DNA of 64,000 nucleotides, taken from Dehalococcoidia bacterium. GTDB lineage: Bacteria; Chloroflexota; Dehalococcoidia; Bin125. The stretch covers positions 62,001 through 126,000 of the forward strand of contig JAJEJC010000005.1 of NCBI GenBank assembly GCA_022828105.1, written 5' to 3'. Position 1 is the first letter of the stretch. Each line of letters starts with the position of its first letter. The translations under genes and the position numbers were made by a program. Under the pieces are notes generated by a model. The model saw only the letters and a list, made by a program, of their open reading frames with translations. It was not told the origin of the DNA and ran no database searches. Below, piece after piece: positions 42,818 through 50,924 of this stretch.

Positions 42818-45241
42818 ATGACCACTGCGCTCGAGGGACTGCGAGTCCTCGACATCTCCGAGGGCCTCGCTGCGCCATACGCAGCCAAACTGCTGGGCGA
42901 TCTCGGCGCGGACGTGATCAAGCTGGAGCCGCCCGAGGGTGACGAGGCGCGGCGGCGCGGGCCGTTCGCGGGCGCAGCGGATATCGAGGCGTCCGCCCCC
43001 TTCATCTACGCCAACACGTCCAAGCGCAGCGTCGTGGTAGACCCCTCCAATCCCAATGACCTGGGACTCCAGGCACGGCTGCTCGCCGATGCCGACATCG
43101 TCATCTCGCATGAGATCGAACCGGCGCTCGCTGCCCGGGGACTGGGATACGAGCATCTGCGAGAACAGAACCCGGGAGTGGTGCTGGTGACCGTGACCGG
43201 CTTCGGCTCCAACGGTCCCTACGCGGATTGGCAATGGAACCACCTGATCGCCGGCGCGCTGGGCGGATTCACGCACCTGTGCGGCCGCCCCGATCGCGAG
43301 CCAATCCAGATGGGCGCGACTGTGACCGAGACGCTGACCGGCGCCTACGCCGCCGTGGCGACGCTGATCGCCGTGCGCGCGGCGGGCGAGCACGGACGCG
43401 GTGACCATGTCGATGTCTCCGCCATGGAGACGGCGGTCAACGCCGCCCTGTTGCCGGTGCAGCGCTACGACTACACCGGCGCAATCGGCGTGCGCAGCGC
43501 CGATGTCGGTCCGGCGCCGTCGTTCATCCTGCCGACCGCCGACGGATACGTGGGCGCCAACGTGTTGACTCAGGCGCAGTGGGAGATGATGTGCCAGTTC
43601 TTCGGGCGGCCGGAGCTGATCGACGATCCGCTGTTCTCCGACGCGTGGTCGCGGATGGAGAACTCACGCGAACTGGCCAATGAACTGGCCGAGCAGACCC
43701 GCTCGCGCACATCGGAGGACGTCTTTCACGACGCCCAGACCTGGCGCATTCCCTTCGGCCTGATTCCCAACATGGCGGAGGTGCTCAACCTGCTGCCGCA
43801 TCGTGAGCGCGAGTTCATCTTCGAGTTCGAGCATCCCCGCGCCGGCCGCGTGCGGATGCCCGGTGTGCCCTGGATGTTCGGCGACGAGCGCCCGCACGGC
43901 CGTCGGACCCCGCTGCTGGACGAACATACCGAAGAGGTCCGCTCCTCATCCCTCTCCCCCCGCTCCGGGGGGGGTGATGCCGACGGCAGTGGGGGGCTCC
44001 CCTCCCGACCACTCGAAGGCCTCCGCGTCATCGACCTCTCGATGTTTATGTCGGGCCCGATGACGTCGCTGATCTTCGCCGACGCAGGAGCCGACGTGAT
44101 CAAGATCGAGTCGGTGCAGCGCATCGACGGTTGGCGCGCGGGTGGATCGTCGGATGACTTCTGGTGGGAGTGGGCGCCGCAGTTCAACTGGGTCAATCGC
44201 AACAAGCATGGGGTCACGCTCAATCTCAACGACCAGCGCGGCTCCGATGTCGTGCGCCACTTGGTCCGCGAGGCCGACATCCTGGTCGAAAACTACACGC
44301 CCCGGGTGATGGGCAATTTCGGCCTGAGCTACGAGCAACTGCATGAGATCAATCCCGAGCTGATCATGATCTCGATGCCCGGCTTCGGGCTGACCGGGTC
44401 GTGGTCGCACTACACCGCCTTCGCCAACACGACCGAGCAGATGTCGGGGCTGCCGCACCTGACCGGCTACGCCGATGACCAGCCGATCTTCAGCGGCACG
44501 ACCGGCGGCGACCCGCTGGCCGGGGTTATGGGCGCGCTGGCCTTGCTTGCGGCGCTGGAACGCAAGCGGCGCTTGAATGCCGACGGCAAGCCCGGCGGCT
44601 GCCACATCGACCTCTCGCAGACCGAAACCGCGACCTGCTTCACCGGCGAGGCGATCACGGCCTACTCCATCTCCGGGAACGATCCCGGACGGGTCGGCAA
44701 CTTCCACCCGCGGATCGCGCCGCATGGCACGTATCCCTGCCGCGACGACCGTTGGATCGCGATCGCCTGCGAGACCAATGCGCAGTTTGCCGACCTCGCG
44801 CGGCTGATCGGGCGCGACGACTGGCTCGAGATGGCATCCGACTTCGTCCATCGCGACGCCGCCCGCGAGGCGATCGACGCCGCCATAGCCGGCTGGACGT
44901 CGTCCCGCGACGCCGTGGAACTGATGCGCACCTTGCAGGAACTGCGCATCCCGGCAGGCGCGGTCTACACCGGACGCGACCTGCTCGAGGATCCGCACCT
45001 GCAGGCTCGCGAGTTCTTCATCACCCAACGCCACACGCATGCGGGCGACCACCGCTATCCGCTCCAGCCCTACCGCTTCCGCAACTGGTCCCGACCGGAG
45101 GCGGATCGTCCATCGCCGACCCTGGGCCGCGATACCCGCGAGGTCCTGGCTCGGTTGACGTCGTTGACGGAGGCGGAGGTCGATCGGATGGAGGCCGACG
45201 ACGTGATCGGCACGATTCCGCTGGCCGCACGCGGCGATTAG
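42818..45241 (+). CDS. tandem fusion of two CaiB/BaiF class III CoA-transferases
   Basis: 807 aa, twice the family length, with GGGAGCGGGG upstream. Domain 1 (residues ~4-377) starts LEGLRVLDISEGLAAPYAAKLLGDLGADVI-like and ends with the usual LLDEHTEEVR. Domain 2 (~398-800) starts again with PLEGLRVIDLSMFMSGPM and LIFADAGADVIKIES. The linker, residues 378-395, is encoded exactly by one copy of the 54-bp repeat. The catalytic Asp is retained in domain 2 (TTGGDPLAGVMGAL), but the matching position in domain 1 is Glu (TVTETLTGAYAAV). Domain 1 may therefore be structural or altered. The next gene is an FAH-family hydrolase. Confidence 0.9.
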   Translation: MTTALEGLRVLDISEGLAAPYAAKLLGDLGADVIKLEPPEGDEARRRGPFAGAADIEASAPFIYANTSKRSVVVDPSNPNDLGLQARLLADADIVISHEIEPALAARGLGYEHLREQNPGVVLVTVTGFGSNGPYADWQWNHLIAGALGGFTHLCGRPDREPIQMGATVTETLTGAYAAVATLIAVRAAGEHGRGDHVDVSAMETAVNAALLPVQRYDYTGAIGVRSADVGPAPSFILPTADGYVGANVLTQAQWEMMCQFFGRPELIDDPLFSDAWSRMENSRELANELAEQTRSRTSEDVFHDAQTWRIPFGLIPNMAEVLNLLPHREREFIFEFEHPRAGRVRMPGVPWMFGDERPHGRRTPLLDEHTEEVRSSSLSPRSGGGDADGSGGLPSRPLEGLRVIDLSMFMSGPMTSLIFADAGADVIKIESVQRIDGWRAGGSSDDFWWEWAPQFNWVNRNKHGVTLNLNDQRGSDVVRHLVREADILVENYTPRVMGNFGLSYEQLHEINPELIMISMPGFGLTGSWSHYTAFANTTEQMSGLPHLTGYADDQPIFSGTTGGDPLAGVMGALALLAALERKRRLNADGKPGGCHIDLSQTETATCFTGEAITAYSISGNDPGRVGNFHPRIAPHGTYPCRDDRWIAIACETNAQFADLARLIGRDDWLEMASDFVHRDAAREAIDAAIAGWTSSRDAVELMRTLQELRIPAGAVYTGRDLLEDPHLQAREFFITQRHTHAGDHRYPLQPYRFRNWSRPEADRPSPTLGRDTREVLARLTSLTEAEVDRMEADDVIGTIPLAARGD
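43949..44002 (-). repeat. 54-bp GC-rich dispersed repeat, copy B, in frame inside a CDS
   Basis: Reverse-oriented copy of the element at 72-125, matching it at 42 of 54 positions without gaps. It begins exactly on a codon boundary (codon 378 of the fused CoA-transferase) and its 54 bp supply 18 codons without a stop, reading SLSPRSGGGDADGSGGLP. Both C6-or-longer tracts and the GCC-GTC-GGC mini-hairpin are kept. Gly/Ser/Asp-rich output is well suited as a flexible linker. Confidence 0.8.
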
Positions 45242-45279
45242 GCTGAGACCGATGAGGCCGAAGATCGAGAGGAGCCCTG

Positions 45280-46164
45280 ATGCGCCTTGCCAGTTTTTCC
45301 TTTGAAGACACCGTCCGGGTCGGCGTCGTCGTTGACGACGAGATCGTCGACCTGTACCTCGCCGAGCCGGAGGCGCCGACGGACATGCGCGAATTCCTCG
45401 CGCTGGGCGAAGAAGGCCGCGTGATGGCCGAGTTCGCGGTCGAGCGCGGCGGCAATCGGCGTCCGCTCTCCGACGTGACCCTGCTCGCGCCCGTGCCGCA
45501 TCCGCAGAAGTTCCTCGCCGTCGGACTCAACTACGGCGATCACATCGCCGAGACCGGGTCGCAGACGCCGCGCATGCCGACGATCTTCACCAAGCAGGTG
45601 AGCTGCGTCCAGAACCCCGGCGGCGGCATCCAGATCCCGCATACGTCGAAGATGGTCGACTACGAGGGCGAGTTGGGCGTCGTGATCGGCGAGACCTGCC
45701 GCCACGTCTCGGCCGCCGACGCGCCGTCCGTGATTGCCGGGTACACGATCGTCAACGATGTCTCGGTGCGCGACTTCCAGCGGCACACGCCGCAGTTCAC
45801 GATGGGCAAGTCGTTCGACACCCACGGCCCGGTCGGTCCGGTGATCGTCACCCCGGACGAACTGGGCGATCCGCACACGCTGGACATCCAGACCCGCGTC
45901 AACGGCGAGCTGCGCCAGGACTCGAACACGAAACACCTGATCTTCAACTGCTACGACATCATCGAGTACGTCAGCCAGGCAATGACGCTCGAGCCCGGCG
46001 ACATCATCGCCACCGGCACGCCCTCAGGCGTCGCCGCCGCAATGAACCCGCAGCGCTGGCTGGTCGCCGGCGACGAAGTCAGCATCACCGTCGCCGGCAT
46101 CGGCACCCTGACCAACACCTGCATCGTCGAGCCCGAGGCCTCAGCCGATGAAGATCATCACTAA
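45280..46164 (+). CDS. fumarylacetoacetate hydrolase (FAH) family protein
   Basis: 294 aa with a strong GAGGAG before the ATG. The N-terminal domain is followed by the catalytic domain starting FLAVGLNYGDHIAETG. The metal ligands are in SKMVDYEGELGVVIG and, later, YTIVNDVSVRDFQ; further marks are GKSFDTHGPVGPVI and GDIIATGTPSGV. Relatives hydrolyse or decarboxylate 2,4-dioxo acids or act as 2-hydroxyhepta-2,4-dienedioate isomerases in aromatic breakdown. It lies 38 bp after the fused CoA-transferase, so the two are probably one unit. It is convergent with the ThDP enzyme genes. Confidence 0.92.
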   Translation: MRLASFSFEDTVRVGVVVDDEIVDLYLAEPEAPTDMREFLALGEEGRVMAEFAVERGGNRRPLSDVTLLAPVPHPQKFLAVGLNYGDHIAETGSQTPRMPTIFTKQVSCVQNPGGGIQIPHTSKMVDYEGELGVVIGETCRHVSAADAPSVIAGYTIVNDVSVRDFQRHTPQFTMGKSFDTHGPVGPVIVTPDELGDPHTLDIQTRVNGELRQDSNTKHLIFNCYDIIEYVSQAMTLEPGDIIATGTPSGVAAAMNPQRWLVAGDEVSITVAGIGTLTNTCIVEPEASADEDHH

Positions 46165-46169
46165 AGGCG

Positions 46170-46787
46170 CTAGTCAGCCGCCAGGGCCTCCGCGACCGGC
46201 GGCCACATTCGGGCGAGGGCTGGGGTGATGCCGGGCGGCGTTGGGCGGGCGCTGTAGAAGCGGCCTCCGGGTCTCGTGTAGAGCTGGATCAGGGTGGGAC
46301 CCTTGGCGGCCAGTAGCTCGTCGAGCGCGGCGTCGAACTCCTCGGCGTCGCCGAACGAGGCGGTCTGCGCGTAGCCCGCGCCCTCGGCCATCCGGGCGAA
46401 GTCGACCTGCTGCTGCGAGGGCAGCGGCTGCGATCCGCTGGTCTCGTAGACGCCGTTGTGGATCACGATGTGCAGGAAGTTGTTCGGAGCGGCGCCCGCG
46501 ATCGTGCCCAGCGAGCCGAGCTGCATCATCAACGAGCCGTCGCCGTCGATCACCCAGACGTCGCGCTCGGGCTGCGCGAGCGCCACGCCCAGCGCCAGCG
46601 TCGACGCGCCGCCCATGAATCCGATGCAGGCGAGATTGAGGTCGTGGGGCGACTTCTCGCGCCAGACGCCGTTAGCGGTCATCGTGCCGACCACGACCTG
46701 CTCCTCGCGGCGCCGGGCGAGTACGTCGAGCGCCGATTCGAGCGACATGCGTTGGACTTCGGAGTTGTCGGGAGTTCTGTCGGTCAT
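46170..46787 (-). CDS. ThDP-dependent decarboxylase-like subunit, pyrophosphate-binding half
   Basis: 205 aa, the C-terminal half of a 2-oxo-acid decarboxylase-type enzyme. The ThDP/Mg motif is VIDGDGSLMMQLGSLGTIAG with the distal Asn in HIVIHNGVYETSGSQ. It resembles the beta subunit of sulfopyruvate or phosphonopyruvate decarboxylases. It overlaps the alpha subunit gene by 4 bp. No gene of phosphonate, coenzyme M or taurine metabolism is nearby, so the keto-acid substrate is unknown. Confidence 0.85.
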   Translation of the reverse strand: MTDRTPDNSEVQRMSLESALDVLARRREEQVVVGTMTANGVWREKSPHDLNLACIGFMGGASTLALGVALAQPERDVWVIDGDGSLMMQLGSLGTIAGAAPNNFLHIVIHNGVYETSGSQPLPSQQQVDFARMAEGAGYAQTASFGDAEEFDAALDELLAAKGPTLIQLYTRPGGRFYSARPTPPGITPALARMWPPVAEALAAD

Positions 46788-47290
46788 GAGGTTGTCGTTC
46801 CTACCAGTAGGGCGACCGGGCCGCCGCGCTCTGCGGCTTCGTCGAAGGCGGCTGCGACGTGGTGCAGGTCGTCGGGTCCATCGAGCAGATACGACGGTAT
46901 GCCCAGCGTCTCAAGCAACGGCCGGCAGAGGCGAACCATCGAAGATCCGTCCGCTTCGGGCTCCAACTCCGGGTCGCGGCCCAGCAGACCGATCAACATG
47001 ACGATCGGGAACTGCCCGTCGAGCCCGACTCCGCGCAGGTTGTTGACCGATGCGTACAGTCCGGCGTGCTGAATCTGCATCATCGGTCGCCGTCCGCCGA
47101 TGATCAGCCCCGCCGAGACGGCGATCGCCTCATCCTCGGTCGAGCAATGCACGGTGCGGATGTGATCGTCGTCCATCAACAGGTCGAGCACCGTACGCTG
47201 GTGCGTGTCGGGCACCAGCACCACATCCTGCACGCCCGCCTCGCGGATCGCCGAGAGCAGCAAGTCCGCCGGAATCGACTGGGCCGTCAT
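46784..47290 (-). CDS. ThDP-dependent decarboxylase-like subunit, pyrimidine-binding half
   Basis: 168 aa, the N-terminal half matching the gene at 46170. The catalytic Glu that activates ThDP is in CSTEDEAIAVSAGLIIGG, followed by MMQIQHAGLYASVNNLRG as in ComD/phosphonopyruvate decarboxylase alpha parts. The two subunits would form the active site at their interface. It is transcribed first and divergent from the thioredoxin gene. Confidence 0.85.
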   Translation of the reverse strand: MTAQSIPADLLLSAIREAGVQDVVLVPDTHQRTVLDLLMDDDHIRTVHCSTEDEAIAVSAGLIIGGRRPMMQIQHAGLYASVNNLRGVGLDGQFPIVMLIGLLGRDPELEPEADGSSMVRLCRPLLETLGIPSYLLDGPDDLHHVAAAFDEAAERGGPVALLVGTTTS

Positions 47291-47352
47291 AGGCTGCCTC
47301 CTACCGAATCAAGGATCTCAGCAATCGCACCTTCGGGGCGCGCCCAACCGCC

Positions 47353-48411
47353 ATGAATGATACCGACGCCTCCCGGGAATCGGCCGACCTGCCCGACGAG
47401 AACCCGAATCGCCCCCGCGAATACCACGGTGCGCGCACGGTGATCGCGGGCGCGGGCGTCGTCGCCGCCGTCGCCGCAGCCCTGTGGTTGACCCTGCTCC
47501 AACCGTCGCCCGGAGGCGACGGCGGAGTCGTCGACCTGCCCTACTGGCATGCGAACGACACCCGCGACGTTGGTTCCCGCGTAGGCCAACTCGCGCCCGA
47601 TTTCGACCTGCAAACGCTCGACGGCGGCCGATTCCGGCTCTCCGACTGGCGCGGACAGCCGGTTCTGATCAACTTCTGGGCCTCCTGGTGCGGACCCTGC
47701 CGCCGCGAGGTGCCGGCGCTGATCCGAGCTCTCGACCAACACGGCGCGAAGGGGCTCACCATCGTCGGAGTCAACATCGAGGAGTCCACCTCGGTCGCCC
47801 AGGACTTCGTCGGCGAATTCGGCGTCGAGTATCCAATCCCGATGGATTTCGACGGCGCAGTCTTCCGCGCGTACGGCGGCGGCGGACCGAGCGGACCGCC
47901 GCGCTCGTTCTTCATCGATCCCGACGGCGTGATCGTCCACATCTGGGCCGGACAGGCGCCGGACGAGGTCGTCGAGGAACACACGGCAGCCTTCGCTGAC
48001 GCGTTTGCAACCGGTCGGGTGGGCCAACTGCCCGGACTGAAGTCGCCGCCGCCCGCCGATGCCGATGATGATGTCGCAACTGGCCTGGAAGTCGGCCTGC
48101 TCGCGCCCGACATGCTGCTGGCGCTTGCAGACGAGCCCAACGGCCGCTGGTTGCTGAGCAGCGAGCGAGGCCGCCCGGTCACGATCGCGATCGTCCCGCC
48201 CGGTTGCTTGCGATGCGCGGACGCGCTCGGCCTCCAGGACGCAAGGCTCGGTGGCGCGGTCTTCCTTCTTGGCGATGACCAGGGAACAGAACGACGCGAA
48301 CTGGCCTGGTCGCGAGACCTTGACCGCGTCTATGGCTCCGACGGCGATTTACAGTTGATACAGATAGATGAGCGCGGCGTGATCCGCAGCATTTCGGACA
48401 CGCTCGAATAG
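47353..48411 (+). CDS. membrane-anchored TlpA/ResA-type thioredoxin with a second CxxC domain
   Basis: 352 aa. One membrane helix (residues ~28-50) anchors it with the body outside. The thioredoxin domain (~75-220) has LAPDFDLQTLDGGRFRLSDW and the active site WCGPC (112-116), plus the cis-Pro region PPRSFFIDPDG. A further ~110 residues form a second thioredoxin-like domain (LLAPDMLLALADEPNG...) with CLRC (Cys285, Cys288) where WCGPC would be. TlpA proteins reduce or deliver disulfides for cytochrome or other extracytoplasmic proteins. The duplicated redox centre is unusual. Confidence 0.85.
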   Translation: MNDTDASRESADLPDENPNRPREYHGARTVIAGAGVVAAVAAALWLTLLQPSPGGDGGVVDLPYWHANDTRDVGSRVGQLAPDFDLQTLDGGRFRLSDWRGQPVLINFWASWCGPCRREVPALIRALDQHGAKGLTIVGVNIEESTSVAQDFVGEFGVEYPIPMDFDGAVFRAYGGGGPSGPPRSFFIDPDGVIVHIWAGQAPDEVVEEHTAAFADAFATGRVGQLPGLKSPPPADADDDVATGLEVGLLAPDMLLALADEPNGRWLLSSERGRPVTIAIVPPGCLRCADALGLQDARLGGAVFLLGDDQGTERRELAWSRDLDRVYGSDGDLQLIQIDERGVIRSISDTLE

Positions 48412-48449
48412 CCGAACGGCTCGCAATCGACCAGGTGAAGAGGTGAGAC

Positions 48450-49496
48450 ATGGCCGAGCTTCGCACCATCGACGACGAACGCTTCGAGGAGATCGCTCAC
48501 TGGAGCGACCCCGAGGCCGGACTCGAAGCGATCTGCGCCATTCATTCCATCGCTGCCGGCCCGGCAATCGGCGGGACCCGCTGGCAGCCGTACTCGGATT
48601 TCGACGCCGCCCTCTCCGACGTGCGCCGGCTGGCCGAAGCGATGACGCTCAAGTCCTCGGCGGCGCGACTGCCGTTCGGCGGCGGCAAGGCGGTAGTGAT
48701 CGGCGATCCTACAGCCAAGTCCGAGGCTCAGCTACGCAGCTACGCCGAGTTCGTCAACCGCTTCGAGGGCCGCTACCTGACCACCACCGATGTCGGCACC
48801 ACCACCGACGAGATCGACCGGCTCGCACAGTGGACGCCGCACGTTGTCGGCAAGTCGGTCGAGCACGGCGGCTCGGGCGACACCTCGGCGCTGACCGCGG
48901 TCACGGTGCTCGGCGGCATCCACGCCACGCTCGAAGCACTCGACGGCGACCCCAGCCCGGCCGGCAAAACGATCGTGGTTCTCGGTGTCGGCAAGGTCGG
49001 CTCGAAAGTCGCCCGATCCCTGGCCGAGGACGGCGCTGACGTCCTCGTCGCCGACATCCGCGCGATCGCGGCCGCCGTGTTGGCCTCGGAGATCGGCGCT
49101 CGCACCGTCTCCGTCGACGAGGCATTCGTGCTGCCCTGCGACATACTCTCGCCCAACGCGCTCGGCGGCGTCTTCGGACCGGACACGATTCCCGCGCTCC
49201 AGTGCCGCGCGATCTGCGGCGGGGCCAACAACCAGCTCGTCAACGACCCCGACGACGCCGCCCTGCTCAGCGAGCGCGGCATCCTCTACGCGCCCGACTA
49301 CGTGGTCAACGCCGGCGGCGTGATCTCCGTCGCCCAGGAGGTCGCCGGATGGAGCTACGACGAGGCGGTCGAACACGCCCAGGGCGTCTACCGGACGACC
49401 CGCGAGATCTTCGAGATTGGGGCACGCCGCAAAGTCACCACCGCCGAGGCCGCGCGCGCGTTCGCCGCCGAACAACTCGCTGGCGCTACGGCATAA
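48450..49496 (+). CDS. Leu/Phe/Val/Glu dehydrogenase family amino-acid dehydrogenase
   Basis: 348 aa. The catalytic region has AMTLKSSAARLPFGGGKAVV with Lys68 (substrate binding) and Lys80 (catalytic). The NAD domain has IVVLGVGKVGSKVARSL, and NALGGVF and GGANNQLVND follow. The length and the short N-terminal domain fit leucine or valine dehydrogenase rather than hexameric glutamate dehydrogenase. It deaminates branched-chain or aromatic amino acids to 2-oxo acids, linking the amino-acid importer and the CoA-based catabolic genes. Confidence 0.9.
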   Translation: MAELRTIDDERFEEIAHWSDPEAGLEAICAIHSIAAGPAIGGTRWQPYSDFDAALSDVRRLAEAMTLKSSAARLPFGGGKAVVIGDPTAKSEAQLRSYAEFVNRFEGRYLTTTDVGTTTDEIDRLAQWTPHVVGKSVEHGGSGDTSALTAVTVLGGIHATLEALDGDPSPAGKTIVVLGVGKVGSKVARSLAEDGADVLVADIRAIAAAVLASEIGARTVSVDEAFVLPCDILSPNALGGVFGPDTIPALQCRAICGGANNQLVNDPDDAALLSERGILYAPDYVVNAGGVISVAQEVAGWSYDEAVEHAQGVYRTTREIFEIGARRKVTTAEAARAFAAEQLAGATA

Positions 49497-49556
49497 GCCG
49501 CGAGCGACGGATTACCATGCAGGTGAACCATCTGGAGCAACCAGCAGGAGATCAGC

Positions 49557-50753
49557 ATGTCCCTCACCGTTCATGGCATTCCCGTCATCGACATCGACTC
49601 GCACTACACCGAGCCGCCCGACCTCTGGACCTCGCGCGCGCCGGCGAAATACAAGGACGCGGTGCCGCACATCACCCTCAACGACGAGGGCCAGCAGCGC
49701 TGGACGGTGCTTGACGACATCGACTTCGGCCCGCCCGGCTTCACCGTCGTCCGCGAAGACGGCAAGAAGGAGTACGGCACGATCTCGCTGGACAGTTTCG
49801 AGAACATGTCCAAGGCCGCGACCGAGCCCAAGGCGCGGCTGAAGATGATGGACAGCCTCGGCGTCGCCCAGCAGATCGTCTACCCCAACGTCGCCGGCTT
49901 CGGCTCGCAGAACTTCGTTCGCATCGAGGACACCGAGCTGCGCAACATCTGCTGCACGATCTACAACGACGCGATCGCCGAGTTCCAGGCCGAGGGCGAG
50001 GGCCGTCTCTACCCGCAGGGTCTGGTCCCCTTCTGGGACATCCCGGCCGCAGTCGACGAGCTACAGCGGATCAAGGACCTCGGCATGACCGGGATCACGA
50101 TGTGCGACACGCCCGAGGCATTCGGCCTGCCGCACCTCGGCGACGCCGCCTGGGACCCGTTCTGGGACGCTTGCCAGGACATGGAGATGCCGGTCAACTT
50201 CCACATCGGCGCGGGCGCCGGCGTGGCCGACAAACTGCTCTGGCCGGGCTACGGTCCGCAGCGCCGCCTCGCGCTCACTTCAATCAGCCTGTTCATCACC
50301 AACTTCAAGGTGATCATGAACCTGATCTTCTCCGGCCTCTGCGAGCGCTACCCGAAAATCAACTTCGTCTCCGTCGAGTCCGGCATCGGCTGGGTGCCGT
50401 TCCTGCTTGAGGCGATGGACTATCAGTTCGAGGAGACCGTCCCGACCGAGCGCGAAGGCCTGACGATGAAGCCGTCCGAGTACTTCCGCCGCCAGATTTT
50501 CGCCTCGTTCTGGTTCGAGGACTTCGGTCCGCGCGCCACGATCTCCGCGATCGGCGAGGACAACGTGATGTTCGAGACCGATTTCCCGCATCCCACGTGC
50601 CTCTACCCCCGAGCGCAGGAGCACGTCACCGAGGTCCTCACCGATCTCGACGAGGGCATCCGCGAGAAGGTCCTGCGCACCACCGCCGAACGCATCTACC
50701 ACCTGCCCCCGGCCCCGGCCTCGATCTACGAATCGGCGGCTGCGGGGGGATAG
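49557..50753 (+). CDS. amidohydrolase family protein (metal-dependent TIM-barrel hydrolase)
   Basis: 398 aa from the ATG at 49557, with AGGAG 6 bp upstream. It starts VIDIDSHYTEPPDLW, where the usual HxH is HxT/E-like, has the central MPVNFHIGAGAG His, and ends with the Asp of METD-type motif VMFETDFPHPTC. This matches the amidohydrolase-2/ACMSD-like group that is greatly expanded in SAR202-like Chloroflexota. It lies 60 bp after the amino-acid dehydrogenase. The substrate is unknown; the paralog at 8285-9511 shares the layout but little sequence. Confidence 0.87.
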   Translation: MSLTVHGIPVIDIDSHYTEPPDLWTSRAPAKYKDAVPHITLNDEGQQRWTVLDDIDFGPPGFTVVREDGKKEYGTISLDSFENMSKAATEPKARLKMMDSLGVAQQIVYPNVAGFGSQNFVRIEDTELRNICCTIYNDAIAEFQAEGEGRLYPQGLVPFWDIPAAVDELQRIKDLGMTGITMCDTPEAFGLPHLGDAAWDPFWDACQDMEMPVNFHIGAGAGVADKLLWPGYGPQRRLALTSISLFITNFKVIMNLIFSGLCERYPKINFVSVESGIGWVPFLLEAMDYQFEETVPTEREGLTMKPSEYFRRQIFASFWFEDFGPRATISAIGEDNVMFETDFPHPTCLYPRAQEHVTEVLTDLDEGIREKVLRTTAERIYHLPPAPASIYESAAAGG

Positions 50754-50924
50754 GCAGTCTCCGCCGGCGGTCCCGCGTGGGGGCGGCCCGTGCGGCTGCC
50801 CCTTCGTGCACGAGGCCTCTGCCTCGTTTGCTGACGAGCTGGAGACGCTGACCTCTGGAAACGACTAGGCACACGACCGGCAAGTCCTCGCCACTTCACG
50901 GCGAGACGGGTTAGTGATCAGGCG

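Noticed and set aside
50887-50905. Inverted repeat CTCGCC / GGCGAG before the nuclease gene
   Set aside because: Only a 6-bp stem with a 7-base loop and no T tract; likely chance in GC-rich DNA.
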